A stretch of 64,000 nt of DNA from Sacculina carcini (taxonomy: Eukaryota; Arthropoda; Thecostraca; Sacculinidae): positions 7,881,001-7,945,000 of the forward strand of contig OU696575.1 in assembly GCA_916048095.2 (NCBI GenBank). The letters run 5' to 3'. Shown piece after piece: positions 1-8,506 of the stretch. The stretch's first letter is position 1. Every line of letters begins with the position of its first letter. Below the pieces are notes generated by a model that saw only the letters and a program-made list of their open reading frames with translations, was not told the origin of the DNA and did no database searches. The position numbers were made by a program, and so were the translations under genes.

Positions 1-2
1 AC

Positions 3-752
3 TGATAGAACTCCGAGACCAGCACCAGCGCGCGTCTTTGAAATGAAGAGTACCTTCAAGTCCGCTGGCGAGGCATCAGCTAAAACCGAATTTTTCAGCC
101 GAATAGATGTTGCAAGACTCTCCGGCGTCGAGTTAAGTGGGATATTGACCACTGTGACTTTCGGCTGCAGCATAGGAGCAGGGATAGCGACCTTCACGTC
201 ATGCATGTTATTGCGAACAGATGCAGCCACCCGGTCCACCTGTTCCTGAGAGCCACACTTCAGCACGATTTTGTTGTCAGAAGATCTTGCTGCGAGAATA
301 GGCTCAGTCTTCAGGACCGATCTGAGCTCGTCCTGGTGAATTTTGTGTTCGCCGGCACGCACGACTACGGTATACGATCGTTTCACGGGTGCGTGGGTGC
401 GGTGTGGGGCGAGACACTCTGTTACGCTGGCTGGTTTACCGCAGGTGTGTTGACCGATGGTCGTTTCCATGGTCGTCACTGACGTCTTTATGTCAGTGAG
501 CTGGCTGCATATTTCCGACAATTTCTCCGCTGGAGGAGACTGCTTAAATGAGCAAAATTCATTCTTGCAAGTTGGGCAGATCCAGAACAAGCGATGCTTT
601 TTAATTGCATTCAATGCAGGGGTGGATAGAGCAGCGCAAGATGCGTGGAACGACTCACTACAACCCTGGCACTGTATATACGCCCCTGATTTGAGCGAGT
701 CACCACAGTGACAAACACGGTCGGCAGAGGGAGGAGCAGCAGCAGAGGGCAT
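3..752 (-). CDS. LINE ORF1 with N-terminal PHD finger (partial, runs off window)
   Basis: An open frame runs leftward from an ATG at 752 to the window edge without a stop (250 codons). Residues ~15-65 form a PHD-type finger: C-x-C, then C-x2-C, F-H-x2-C, and W-x-C-x2-C. A region of ~180 residues follows with the look of the nucleic-acid-binding part of CR1-type ORF1 proteins. A second PHD-bearing ORF1 of the same design lies at 38591-38960 (minus), with similar sequence upstream of its start, which supports one LINE family with PHD-ORF1 proteins. The role of the PHD in these proteins (chromatin or RNP contacts) is inference. The C-terminal part and any ORF2 lie outside the window. The plus-strand frames here are shadows. 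Confidence 0.75.
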   Translation of the reverse strand, partial: MPSAAAPPSADRVCHCGDSLKSGAYIQCQGCSESFHASCAALSTPALNAIKKHRLFWICPTCKNEFCSFKQSPPAEKLSEICSQLTDIKTSVTTMETTIGQHTCGKPASVTECLAPHRTHAPVKRSYTVVVRAGEHKIHQDELRSVLKTEPILAARSSDNKIVLKCGSQEQVDRVAASVRNNMHDVKVAIPAPMLQPKVTVVNIPLNSTPESLATSIRLKNSVLADASPADLKVLFISKTRAGAGLGVLS

Positions 753-855
753 GGCTAATCCCTTGTCCGAACAGGGGAAGCACACACAAGATCAACACAA
801 AGATAAGAGAACCCACGAAAACACAACCACACACGGCGACGACTGAAACACGACC
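753..855 (-). other. 5' UTR / 5' end of the PHD-ORF1 LINE
   Basis: This short stretch upstream of the ORF1 start resembles 38800-38880, upstream of the second PHD-ORF1, including the shared string gtgtggttgtgtttt (minus strand). At about 855 the LINE abuts the large repeat at 856-4362. In the other copy of that repeat (around 49020) the sequence continues differently past the same point, so this is probably the LINE insertion boundary. Confidence 0.5.
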
Positions 856-1204
856 TTGACGACGTTTTTTCCCTCAACACTGCTCAAATTCACACCCGCC
901 CTTCGTGTGTAGTGATTCAGAAGTGTAACACTATCAAAACAATGAAACTTTCTGTCATCTCTATAATTCCAGATTAATGCTTCCGCTAAAACAGCATATA
1001 GTTAGCATAACATATGCATATAGCATAGCATAGTCAGTATATGCATATAGTTGGCATTGCATGATATTACAACCCATATCCTTTTGCAGCTTAAGCGTAT
1101 GCAACTTGAAATTAAACCAATTAATTTACACAGTAAAATTCAGTAGTTTACTTTGTTCCCTGTAGCATTTTACCCGCCCGTCGTGCGGAGCCATTCGTGT
1201 GTAA

Positions 1205-2995
1205 ATATTACAACAACAACAACAACAACAACATGTATTTAATATAGCGCCAAATATACAATGGTGCGATGATAGGATGAGATAAAAAATAATATAGTAT
1301 GTATGTTTATAAAATAAATGAAACAAATGTCAGAATAGCTAAGAGCATGACAGACAAAATTTAACAGGCGTATATACAAAAGAAAAACACGAACCCATTC
1401 AACAGGGAGAGGTAGACACAAGGAGATGTGCATGCAGAGCAGAAGAGAAGGATCGAAGTGAAGGGGATGACCGGATACGAGAAGGCAAGGAGTTATAGAG
1501 ACGAGGAGCAAAGAAGTAGAAAGATTTCGCCGACCAAAGCGACTCCAAAACTGCTCGAGGACAGTGAAGAGAGTGAAGACGACGACCTGAGTGTTGAGGT
1601 TCAGATAGTAGAGAGCGGAGGTAAGAAGGAGAGGAGGGTGAGCGGATAATTTTAAAGATAAGACAGCACAGTTTATAGTTGATCCGAGCCTGAACAACCA
1701 AGCCAGCCAAGCCAGCCAAGTTTATGTAGGTAGGGAGAAGTTGACGTGCGCGGAGGAAGACGGAAGACAAAGCGACAGGATTGGTTCAATAACATTTGTA
1801 GGGAGCGAAGAGATTTAGATGAGGAGTGAAGAAACAAAGAGTTACTATAGTCTAGACGAGGGAAAATTAAGGATTGGATGAGAGTAATGGCCGAGTTAGT
1901 GTCAATGTAGGCACGGATGGGATAGAGTTGTCTGAGAATGAGCCTGCAGGATCGCGATATATGCGCGAAATTGTTAGCAAATGATAGAGAGGGATCGAAG
2001 TAGACGCCAAGATTACGAACACAAGCAGATAGGGAGACAGAGAGAGTCGGGGGAGAGATTCTTGGAGGATGGAAGACCATGTATTCAGTTTTAGAATGGT
2101 TGATGATGAGTTGGCGGGAATATGCCCAGGATGTGATGTCGCAAAATAACTTAGAGAGCGGATTATGAGAGAATTCTGATAGCGGAATGTATAGTTGCAG
2201 ATCATCAGCGTAGATATGGTATGAAATGGGTAATTTACGTAGAATAGGGCAGAGAGAAGACATATAAAGATTGAAAAGAAGAGGACCAAGAATATAGCCC
2301 TGAGGCACACCATTAGAAAGCAAAAAAGGGGAAGAAGAGGAAGAGTTAGAACGTACAGAAAATGAACGGCCAGAAAAATATGAAGTCATGAGAGAGAGAG
2401 CAGAAGAGGATAAGCCAGCAGAAGCGAGGTCTTTGAGCAATATAGGTTGATTTACAAGATCGAAGGCGGAAGAAAGATCAAGTAGGACGAGGAGGACTGA
2501 ATCACCAGAGGCAAAGGTTTGGAAGATGTCATTTACAAGGCAAAGTAAAAGAGATTTAGTAGAATGATGTGAGAAGAAACCGGACTGGAATGGGTCGAGA
2601 ATAGGATTTATCACAGGGGAGAGTTGTTCGTGAATAGCTGACTCAAGGAGTTTGGAAGGAAGACTTAAAAGCGATATAGGACGATATTTCTTAAGACAGT
2701 GAGGATCGAGAGAAGGTTGTTTGGAGAATAGGGTTAACTATAGCATGTTTGTCGGCTAAGAAGGATCCATGGAGGAAGGAAGAGTTGATCAGACGACAGA
2801 AGACTGGAGCTAAGAGATGTACATAGTCCGAGAGAGCCGAAAAGTGTATATGATCAAGGGGACAACGGGACATTTTCAGCTTAGAAATTAGGCGAGAGGT
2901 ATGATAAATATTGATGTGCGAAAAACACGAGAGGTTTAAATTAGACTTTGTATGAGTCAGAGGCATGCTAGACGTAGGAAGTTGAGATCGGATAG
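1205..2995 (-). pseudogene. CR1/L2-type LINE, 5'-truncated reverse transcriptase
   Basis: The 3' part of a CR1/L2/Rex1-like LINE in minus orientation. The main open piece is 2614-1673 (313 aa): FQSGF, a fingers/palm region, the motif GVPQGYILGP, the catalytic block YADDLQLYIP, and the C-terminal thumb ending near the HKLGWL repeat. Upstream coding (linker, SSFLHGSFLADKHA) is in another frame at 2966-2691; downstream coding (C-terminal tail) continues in another frame at 1770-1399, so at least two frameshifts are present. The element ends in a (TTG)n tail, seen as (CAA)n at 1211-1232. It sits inside the large repeat: sequence on either side is contiguous in the 45400 copy. It is related to the LINEs at 45667, 25414 and 55997. 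Confidence 0.85.
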
Positions 2996-3104
2996 AGTTT
3001 AGTTATATTGTATATTGATACAATTATTAAATATATAGTTTAATTATTTATATTTATTATTTATAATTATTTATATATTAAGTTCAATTACAAATATTGA
3101 GTTG

Positions 3105-3178
3105 AGTTATATTGTATATTGTAGTTATATTGTATATTGTAGTTATATTGTATATTGTAGTTATATTGTATATAGCTT
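3105..3178. repeat. 20-bp AT-rich tandem repeat
   Basis: The unit ttgtagttatattgtatatt is repeated about 3.5 times. It lies in the large repeat but is absent from the matching place in the 43584-53629 copy, so it is a local expansion. Confidence 0.7.
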
Positions 3179-3339
3179 AGTATATTGAGGACAATATAGC
3201 CTTTCTCTTCAGTATAGTGTAGCATAAATTTACAGTACGCAATAAAACCACACTATCAATGCTTGGAGCTAATATGATGCATTATAAATTGTGATTGGGC
3301 TTCAGTGAAATTAAATCAGTGTATATTCATGTGTAATCG

Positions 3340-4260
3340 CAAAGTGCGCATAATAGCTGTCATATTGGCAACATGACATTTTGACTTCAAACCGCCGTAA
3401 CTTTCTTCAGATACACTTTGGAAAATTACAAATTATATCGTATTGTAGAGAACAAAATTTCTAGCACGATAGTATAATTTATTTTAATATGTGACAAATA
3501 GTTCTTGAAAAATAGGTAGAAAAATTAATCAATTTAATAATTAATAAAAATTAATAATTTGGTCGCACGATGCTCAAGTGTAATTTTGGATGTATTTTAG
3601 AATTTTGCCAGTTTTATACGATTTTTGTATCATTTGTGGTTATAAATTATATTTTTTCTTGTAGAACACAAGATTTTATACACAATAGTATAATTTTTAT
3701 AGCTGTATCTTTGCTGGCTTATGAGGAATAGATAGCGGAATATTGACCAAAATATTAGCGTTTTTCAGTGCTAATTTTGCCTTTATGACTTTGTCGTTTT
3801 GACTTCACACTGCTGTAACTTTTTTAAATACACTTTCGAAAATTAAAAGCTATACAGATTTGTAGATGACACAATTCCTAGCATGATGATACTATTTAAT
3901 TAGATGTGTGATAATTAGTTTTTGAGAAATCGAGAAAAAAGTAAAGAAAATCGGACGCCCGGTGTTTAAATATATTTTTGAATGTAGATTGAAATTTTGT
4001 AATTTTTACATGCTTCATATTTTATTTTTGAATATTAATTATAACCTATCTTGTAGAACAGACAGTTTTTTTTCACAGTGGTATAATTTGTATTGCTGCA
4101 CCATTTCTGGTTTAAGAGAACTCGACAGCAGAATATTGACCAAAATTTTCGCATTTTTCAGGGTTCATTTTGTCTTTTCATCGCTATAACTTTATTATTT
4201 CATTTTTAAAAGTTTAAATTTAACTTATCGTGTAGACAAGATAATTTCCAACGTAATGAT
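3340..4260 (-). repeat. Three satellite-like units of the large repeat
   Basis: Three diverged units share 'gccgtaactttctt...cactttggaaaatta' type cores near 3393, 3814 and 4181, each with a 'ttgtagaacacaagatttt' type core. Spacing is 421 and 367 bp. Homologous units occur on the opposite strand at 43776-45300. No open frame of note; the ORF at 3962-4189 is random. Confidence 0.65.
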
Positions 4261-4363
4261 ATTGATTGTTAGCGAGTACACTAAATGGCTACTGAGTGCC
4301 AGCTTGCAGAAAAATGGACCAAGGAGAGTGGGACAGACACACAGACACACACACAGAGGATCT

Positions 4364-4466
<103 letters not shown>

Positions 4467-4510
4467 AAATTGATATTCACTCACGCACCCGGTATAATTA
4501 AAAATATTTT

Positions 4511-4557
4511 GTATAAATGAATCACTTTATCGGGCACAATCAATATATTTTAGTACG
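4511..4557 (+). repeat. Left inverted repeat flanking the Penelope-like element
   Basis: This 47-bp segment is the reverse complement of 5763-5809 with three mismatches (gtataaatgaatcac...tagtacg). Penelope-like elements are often flanked by partial copies of their own end in inverted orientation; this fits that pattern. Confidence 0.8.
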
Positions 4558-4624
4558 GTATGGTAATTTTGTTAATTGAAAATGAATTTAATTAATTAAT
4601 TTAATTTTAATAATTGAAAAATTA

Positions 4625-5598
4625 CCATGGCCACTGGAGTATAAGCGGTACATTGACGATATTTTGATTGCGTGGTACAATGACGTAAACATTGATGATA
4701 TGATGCGGATTGTTAACCCAATCAACTCGCACATCCAATTTACCATCGAAACGCCAAAGGACGGCAGCTTGCCATATCTCGACTGCCTCATCAGTAATGA
4801 TGGTCGCAAATTCGACACCACATTACACGTGAAAACAGTACACAGTGGATCGTTCACGCCATGGCAATCCTACGGCTCAACATCAGCAAAATTTTCCATT
4901 GCATACGGCGAGTTTGTGAGGGCGTCAAGAAGAGCCAACAATGAGCTGAACCTACAAAAATCGCTGAGAACCGTTGAAAATCGCCTGAAAGTGAATGGCT
5001 ATCACATGAAGGTGATCGAAAAAAAAAATATAGGGCACTAAGGAATGCGGGCAATTTTGGACATGGAGAAGAAAATGAAGACGAACTCAAATATTATGTA
5101 AAGTTGCCATACTTGGGAGAGGCAAACAAGCGACAGTGTCAATCACTGCTCAGAAGAACGGGTCTCGCAGACAAAGTGCGGATTTTCTTTGACCCGGGTC
5201 GCCCATTAAAAAGAATATTTTCACCTCCCAAAGAGCGCTTGACATGCGAGTCCGGCTGCTTTACATGCTCCTGTGCGACGAAAAGATCACAATGTTGGCA
5301 GAAGAATGTGATTTATAAGATAACTTGTACGATCTGTGGAAGATTCTACATAGGTGAAACCTGTCGACCTGTGATAATACGAGTGCAGGAGCATATTAGC
5401 CCAAAACTGAACGGTGTTCGAACACAACAATGAGCATCACACCAACTCTCCATTATCCATCAGCTGGTGTATCATCCACAGTGGCATCAGAGATGAGTCG
5501 ACTAGAAAGTACGCTGAAGCAGCCTACATACGACAGCATGATGATGGATCGCTCATCAACGGCTGCAAGGGAATATATTTAAAATGCCAATTCTAAAG
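4625..5598 (+). pseudogene. Penelope-like element: RT palm plus GIY-YIG endonuclease, broken
   Basis: The frame opens in the RT palm with RYIDDILIAWYND (YxDD catalytic motif), then the typical block IQFTIETPKDGSLPYLDCLI. The frame is lost in an A-run near 5020-5030. It resumes in another frame (about 5050-5433) with KLPYLGEANKRQ, a Cys-rich segment (CESGCFTCSC) and the GIY-YIG core VIYKITC-x2-C-x3-FYIGETCR, with the following Arg and Glu (RVQEH). A further shift near 5425 moves the end to 5414-5596. This RT-to-GIY-YIG order with the Cys linker is diagnostic of Penelope-like retroelements. The N-terminal RT fingers are missing (5' truncation), so it is a dead copy. Confidence 0.9.
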
Positions 5599-5735
5599 AT
5601 AACGCAATTGGCAATTAAATCTCTTTTTTACAACGCTTAATTACGAGAGTTACTCAATTGTTATGATGCATGTGTTTTTTATTGTCTGCTATATAATTGT
5701 GCAATTTGGCCGTTAATTTGAATGAATTTCAGTAC

Positions 5736-5766
5736 CTGAAGAAGCCGTTAGGCGAAAACGTTCGTA
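5736..5766 (+). ncRNA. Hammerhead-ribozyme-like core in the 3' end of the Penelope-like element
   Basis: CTGAAGA (5736-5742, fits CUGANGA) is followed by a GCC/GGC stem with loop GTTA (744-746 / 751-753), then GAAA (5754-5757) and a small ACG-TT-CGT stem, ending GTA as a possible cleavage triplet. Eukaryotic Penelope-like elements are known to carry small hammerheads. Here there is one extra A after the GAA core and helix I pairs poorly, so this is a degraded or coincidental motif. Activity is not implied. Confidence 0.4.
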
Positions 5767-5809
5767 TTAAAATATATTGATTGTGCCCGATGAAGTGATT
5801 CGTTTATAC
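5763..5809 (-). repeat. Right inverted repeat flanking the Penelope-like element
   Basis: Partner of 4511-4557 (47 bp, 3 mismatches). It starts inside the hammerhead-like motif, so the left copy carries the inverted end of that motif. Confidence 0.8.
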
Positions 5810-5902
5810 ATAATATATATATATATTATGTATAAACGAAGTGATTTGATGAAGTGATTTAGTGATTTGATGAAGTCACCCGATGAAGTGATTCGTTTAT
5901 AC

Positions 5903-5945
<43 letters not shown>
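5801..5945. repeat. 38-bp perfect palindrome, short direct repeats and (TA)n
   Basis: 5801-5838 is a perfect palindrome (cgtttatacata...tatgtataaacg). The string gatgaagtgatt recurs several times to 5900, and a second copy of the palindrome half leads into (TA)n at 5907-5945. Confidence 0.8.
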
Positions 5946-5948
<3 letters not shown>

Positions 5949-6141
5949 TTTCTTGGAGAAAATATTGTATTTCGCTTGATTGTACACTAGGGAGCACGCG
6001 TTCCACAAACAAATTCTAGTAGTCATAAATATTTTTAGTGGAATTTGCGTGTTGTGAAGATGCGCTGGTGTTTGATGTAAAGCATTCGATGATCCTGGGC
6101 AGGAGGCACAGAATAATGTTTTTGAGGGATTCTCCTTGTTG
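5946..6141 (-). pseudogene. Jockey-like LINE, ORF1 end and ORF2 start (3' piece of a split copy)
   Basis: On the minus strand this carries the end of a gag-like ORF1 and then ICLWNACSLVYNQAKYNIFS, the start of an APE-type endonuclease domain. It continues directly from 14383-15705 once the hAT element at 6150-14374 is removed. The rest of ORF2 is missing at the (TA)n border. Confidence 0.7.
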
Positions 6142-6149
6142 ATATAGAT
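6142..6149. repeat. hAT target-site duplication, left (atatagat)
   Basis: Eight bases atatagat, identical to 14375-14382. An 8-bp duplication is the hAT signature. Confidence 0.92.
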
Positions 6150-6371
6150 CAGCGGCTCTTAACCTTTTGGTTTCCATTTTCCCTTTTCACGTAAGCTCTA
6201 AGAACCATTTAACCTTTCATTTTAAATTCTTCAACCCCCTCCTCCCAACTGCCAAAATGTAGTAATTCTTTCCATAAAAAAACAAATTTTATTCATTGCC
6301 AGAAATTCAACAGAGCAAAAGAAGCTCTGCAGACCAATAGCAGCGAGTTTGGTTATCACCCAAGCAGTTAA

Positions 6372-8134
6372 TCAGTGGGAAACTTGCGCCTGTTTCTTCC
6401 TCGTCAGCTTTTCGATATCGGGTTTGGTATTGCTTAGCGCACAACGGAGACTCGCTTCTACTTGGATTTTGTTTCGAGCCTTCGTTTTCACGCTCACCAG
6501 CGCAGAAAAGTCGACATCACAGAGATAGGTTGTGGAGAACTGTACCAGAACATCTCGGGCAATCTTCGAAATCTTTTCGTACGGTGAAGACATCCAGAAG
6601 GTTTCGAGATCCAATGTCTTCAACGCATCTTTGCACATCCATCTGCTTGAAGATTCAAGAGCTCCTCCTGGTACCCGTCGTCCACAGTCTCAGCATTACA
6701 CGTGAATGGGTTCTGAATCATTTCATGAAGAGGCATCACATCTTCCCTTACGTGAGGAAAGTAACGGAGGAAGTCCGTCTTCAAATTGGAGAGGTGGGGC
6801 TTGATGTGCTGAGCCACATCATGAGGAAGGTTTCCATCTCCAAGGCAAGTTGAGATCGCACTGATGGAGGCCAAGTTTCCCCGTTGAATGCGTTTTTTCC
6901 AGAGGTCCAGTCCGGCCACGAAGACTCTGATTTTGTCGTCTTGACCAAATGTTCATGTTCTTGCAATGCATTTTGATGCTCAACTCATTGAGGGACCCAA
7001 AGATGTCGGTGAGGTACGCCAGGCGAGGGTGGATATTATCCGCCTTCAATTGATTCAGGAGAACGACTTTCCCTTGTTCCTCGAGCAAGAGGAGGATCTC
7101 GTCGAGCAAGTTGAAGACGCGCTGGAGCATGCTGCCCTTCGACAGCCATCGTACTTGAGTGTGGAGCAACAGAGCACCGCGTTCCGCTTCCAGATCCTCG
7201 TACAGCCGACGAAACAGCCTCGTGTTGAGCGCCGACCCATTCATGTAGTTCACAGCTTTGATTAATGCTGACAGACTCTGCTTCAGGGCCTCCAGGAGTG
7301 TCTTTGATGTGAGTGCCTCCCGGTGAAGAGCACAGTGAGTGGATTGAATCAATGTATTCTTGTTCTTGATCAGGGCAACCAGTGCAGATATTGCGCCCAG
7401 CATTGCAGGAGCATCATCAGTGCAGACCCCAATCATGCGTTTCCAATCCAGATGATTATCTTCAAAGAACTCAAACAACAGCTGCATGATGTCCGCCGCC
7501 TGGTTGGTCAGGGTAACCGGTTGGCAGAACAGAAAGTCCTCCTCAATGGCTCGATCATGGACGTATCGGACAAAGACCATGAGTTGTGACAGATTTGCAA
7601 CGTCCGTTGACTCGTCAAGTTGAATGAAAAAAACCGGTGACTCACGAATATTCACGAGCAGTTGCTCCTGCATGTCCTTGGCCAAATCGTCAATTCTGCT
7701 TCGAATCGTGTCGTTCGTTATAGAGATCTTCTATATTTTTTCACCGACTCTCCCAGCACCGGCTTTGTGCATGATAGCAGGCATGGCCTGACGAGATCTT
7801 ACGCGATCGTGTGGGGCTTCTTCGTTTTGGCAACTTGAAAGGCGACCTCGTAGGAAGCCTTCACGATTGAGGAGCTTTGCGTTTGTAAGTCTCCGGTAGC
7901 ACCCAGTCGGGCGCGTTTCACTGCTTTTTCCCGGAGAGCGAAGTACTCTCGTGTCTTGTTCTGCAGCACCGGATGGTTTTTCGTCAGGTGCTGCCGTAGC
8001 TGGAACGGCCTCACGGACCCGCTTCCCAGGCATTTCGAACATATGACACATTGAGGGTGCTCCTGACCATTCTTCACCAGACATGTGAATCCAAACTCAA
8101 GGTACGAATCATGGTACAACCGTTTCTTAGACAT
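6372..8134 (-). pseudogene. hAT transposase (ZBED/Charlie-like), frameshifted
   Basis: Three pieces in different frames. 8134-7799: a BED-type zinc finger (FTCL...CVICSKCL...LRQHLTKNH). 7685-6819: RNase-H-like core with FIQLDESTDVANLSQLMVF, CTDDAPAMLG and the insertion domain (QVRWLSKGSMLQRVF). 6919-6372: the C-terminal dimerisation part ending FSTTYLCDVDFSAL...KTKARNKIQVEASLR. In live family members these form one protein of ~600 aa that cuts at the TIRs. At least three frameshifts and the gap between 7799 and 7685 show it is dead. It resembles the hAT group that gave rise to the vertebrate ZBED5/SCAND3-type genes, but the shifts argue for transposon decay, not a domesticated gene. Confidence 0.88.
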
Positions 8135-8345
8135 CTGTGAAAATGTGAAACATGATTTAGTTGCGGATAGCGAAGATTAGACTAGCTACCAGAAAAAATG
8201 ACATTAAACAGATAAATTGTGAAGAGCAATTATTTATGAAAATAATGTATAAATGAATTACATATTTAATTGACAGTAAATTAAGGAGTAAGAAGGGAAA
8301 CTAGATCGTGATAGCGTGGGGAAAGGGGAAGTGAATATACCACAC
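8135..8345. other. hAT sequence upstream of the transposase
   Basis: AT-rich, no gene seen. It is interrupted at ~8346 by the gypsy LTR. Confidence 0.5.
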
Positions 8346-8506
8346 TGTAGTGTAGCGCTGCCCCGCCCAGAGGGCGCGTGCGCGGCTAGCGTGGATTCGC
8401 TACCCGCCACGAGTCAGTGTGTGTCCAGCAGTGGTTGTGTGCAGGTCGTGACGTGTTATCATATTGTCCGTGTATTATTGTATTGTTATTGTAAATATAG
8501 CGCACA
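8346..8506 (+). repeat. Short 5' LTR of a gypsy element
   Basis: It begins TGTAGTGTAGCG and ends ...ATATAGCGCACA, directly followed by TGGCGCAGAGG, which fits a primer-binding site (TGG complementary to tRNA CCA). The last ~49 bp recur at 13774-13822. The upstream part has no clear match there, so the 3' LTR is not established. Confidence 0.55.

Larger units (their letters stand above)
856..4362 (-). repeat. Minus-strand copy of the large repeat also found at 43584-53629
   Basis: Read on the minus strand, this block follows the same order as 43590-49020: (TG)n edge beginning agagatcctctgtgtg, satellite-like ~345-420 bp units, the 'tagctccaagcat' segment, the CCGCACGACGGGCGGGT motif (about 1170-1186 here), then the segment ending gagggaaaaaacgtcgtc. 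No coding content of its own is visible. It has three satellite units (near 3393, 3814, 4181) against five in the other copy. It carries its own LINE insertion (1205-2995) at a different point from the LINE in the other copy, and its left end is cut at ~855 by the PHD-ORF1 LINE. Confidence 0.75.

Noticed and set aside
6372-8134. Domesticated ZBED-like host gene
   Set aside because: Frameshifts, intact hAT TIRs and an 8-bp duplication show an ordinary dead transposon.
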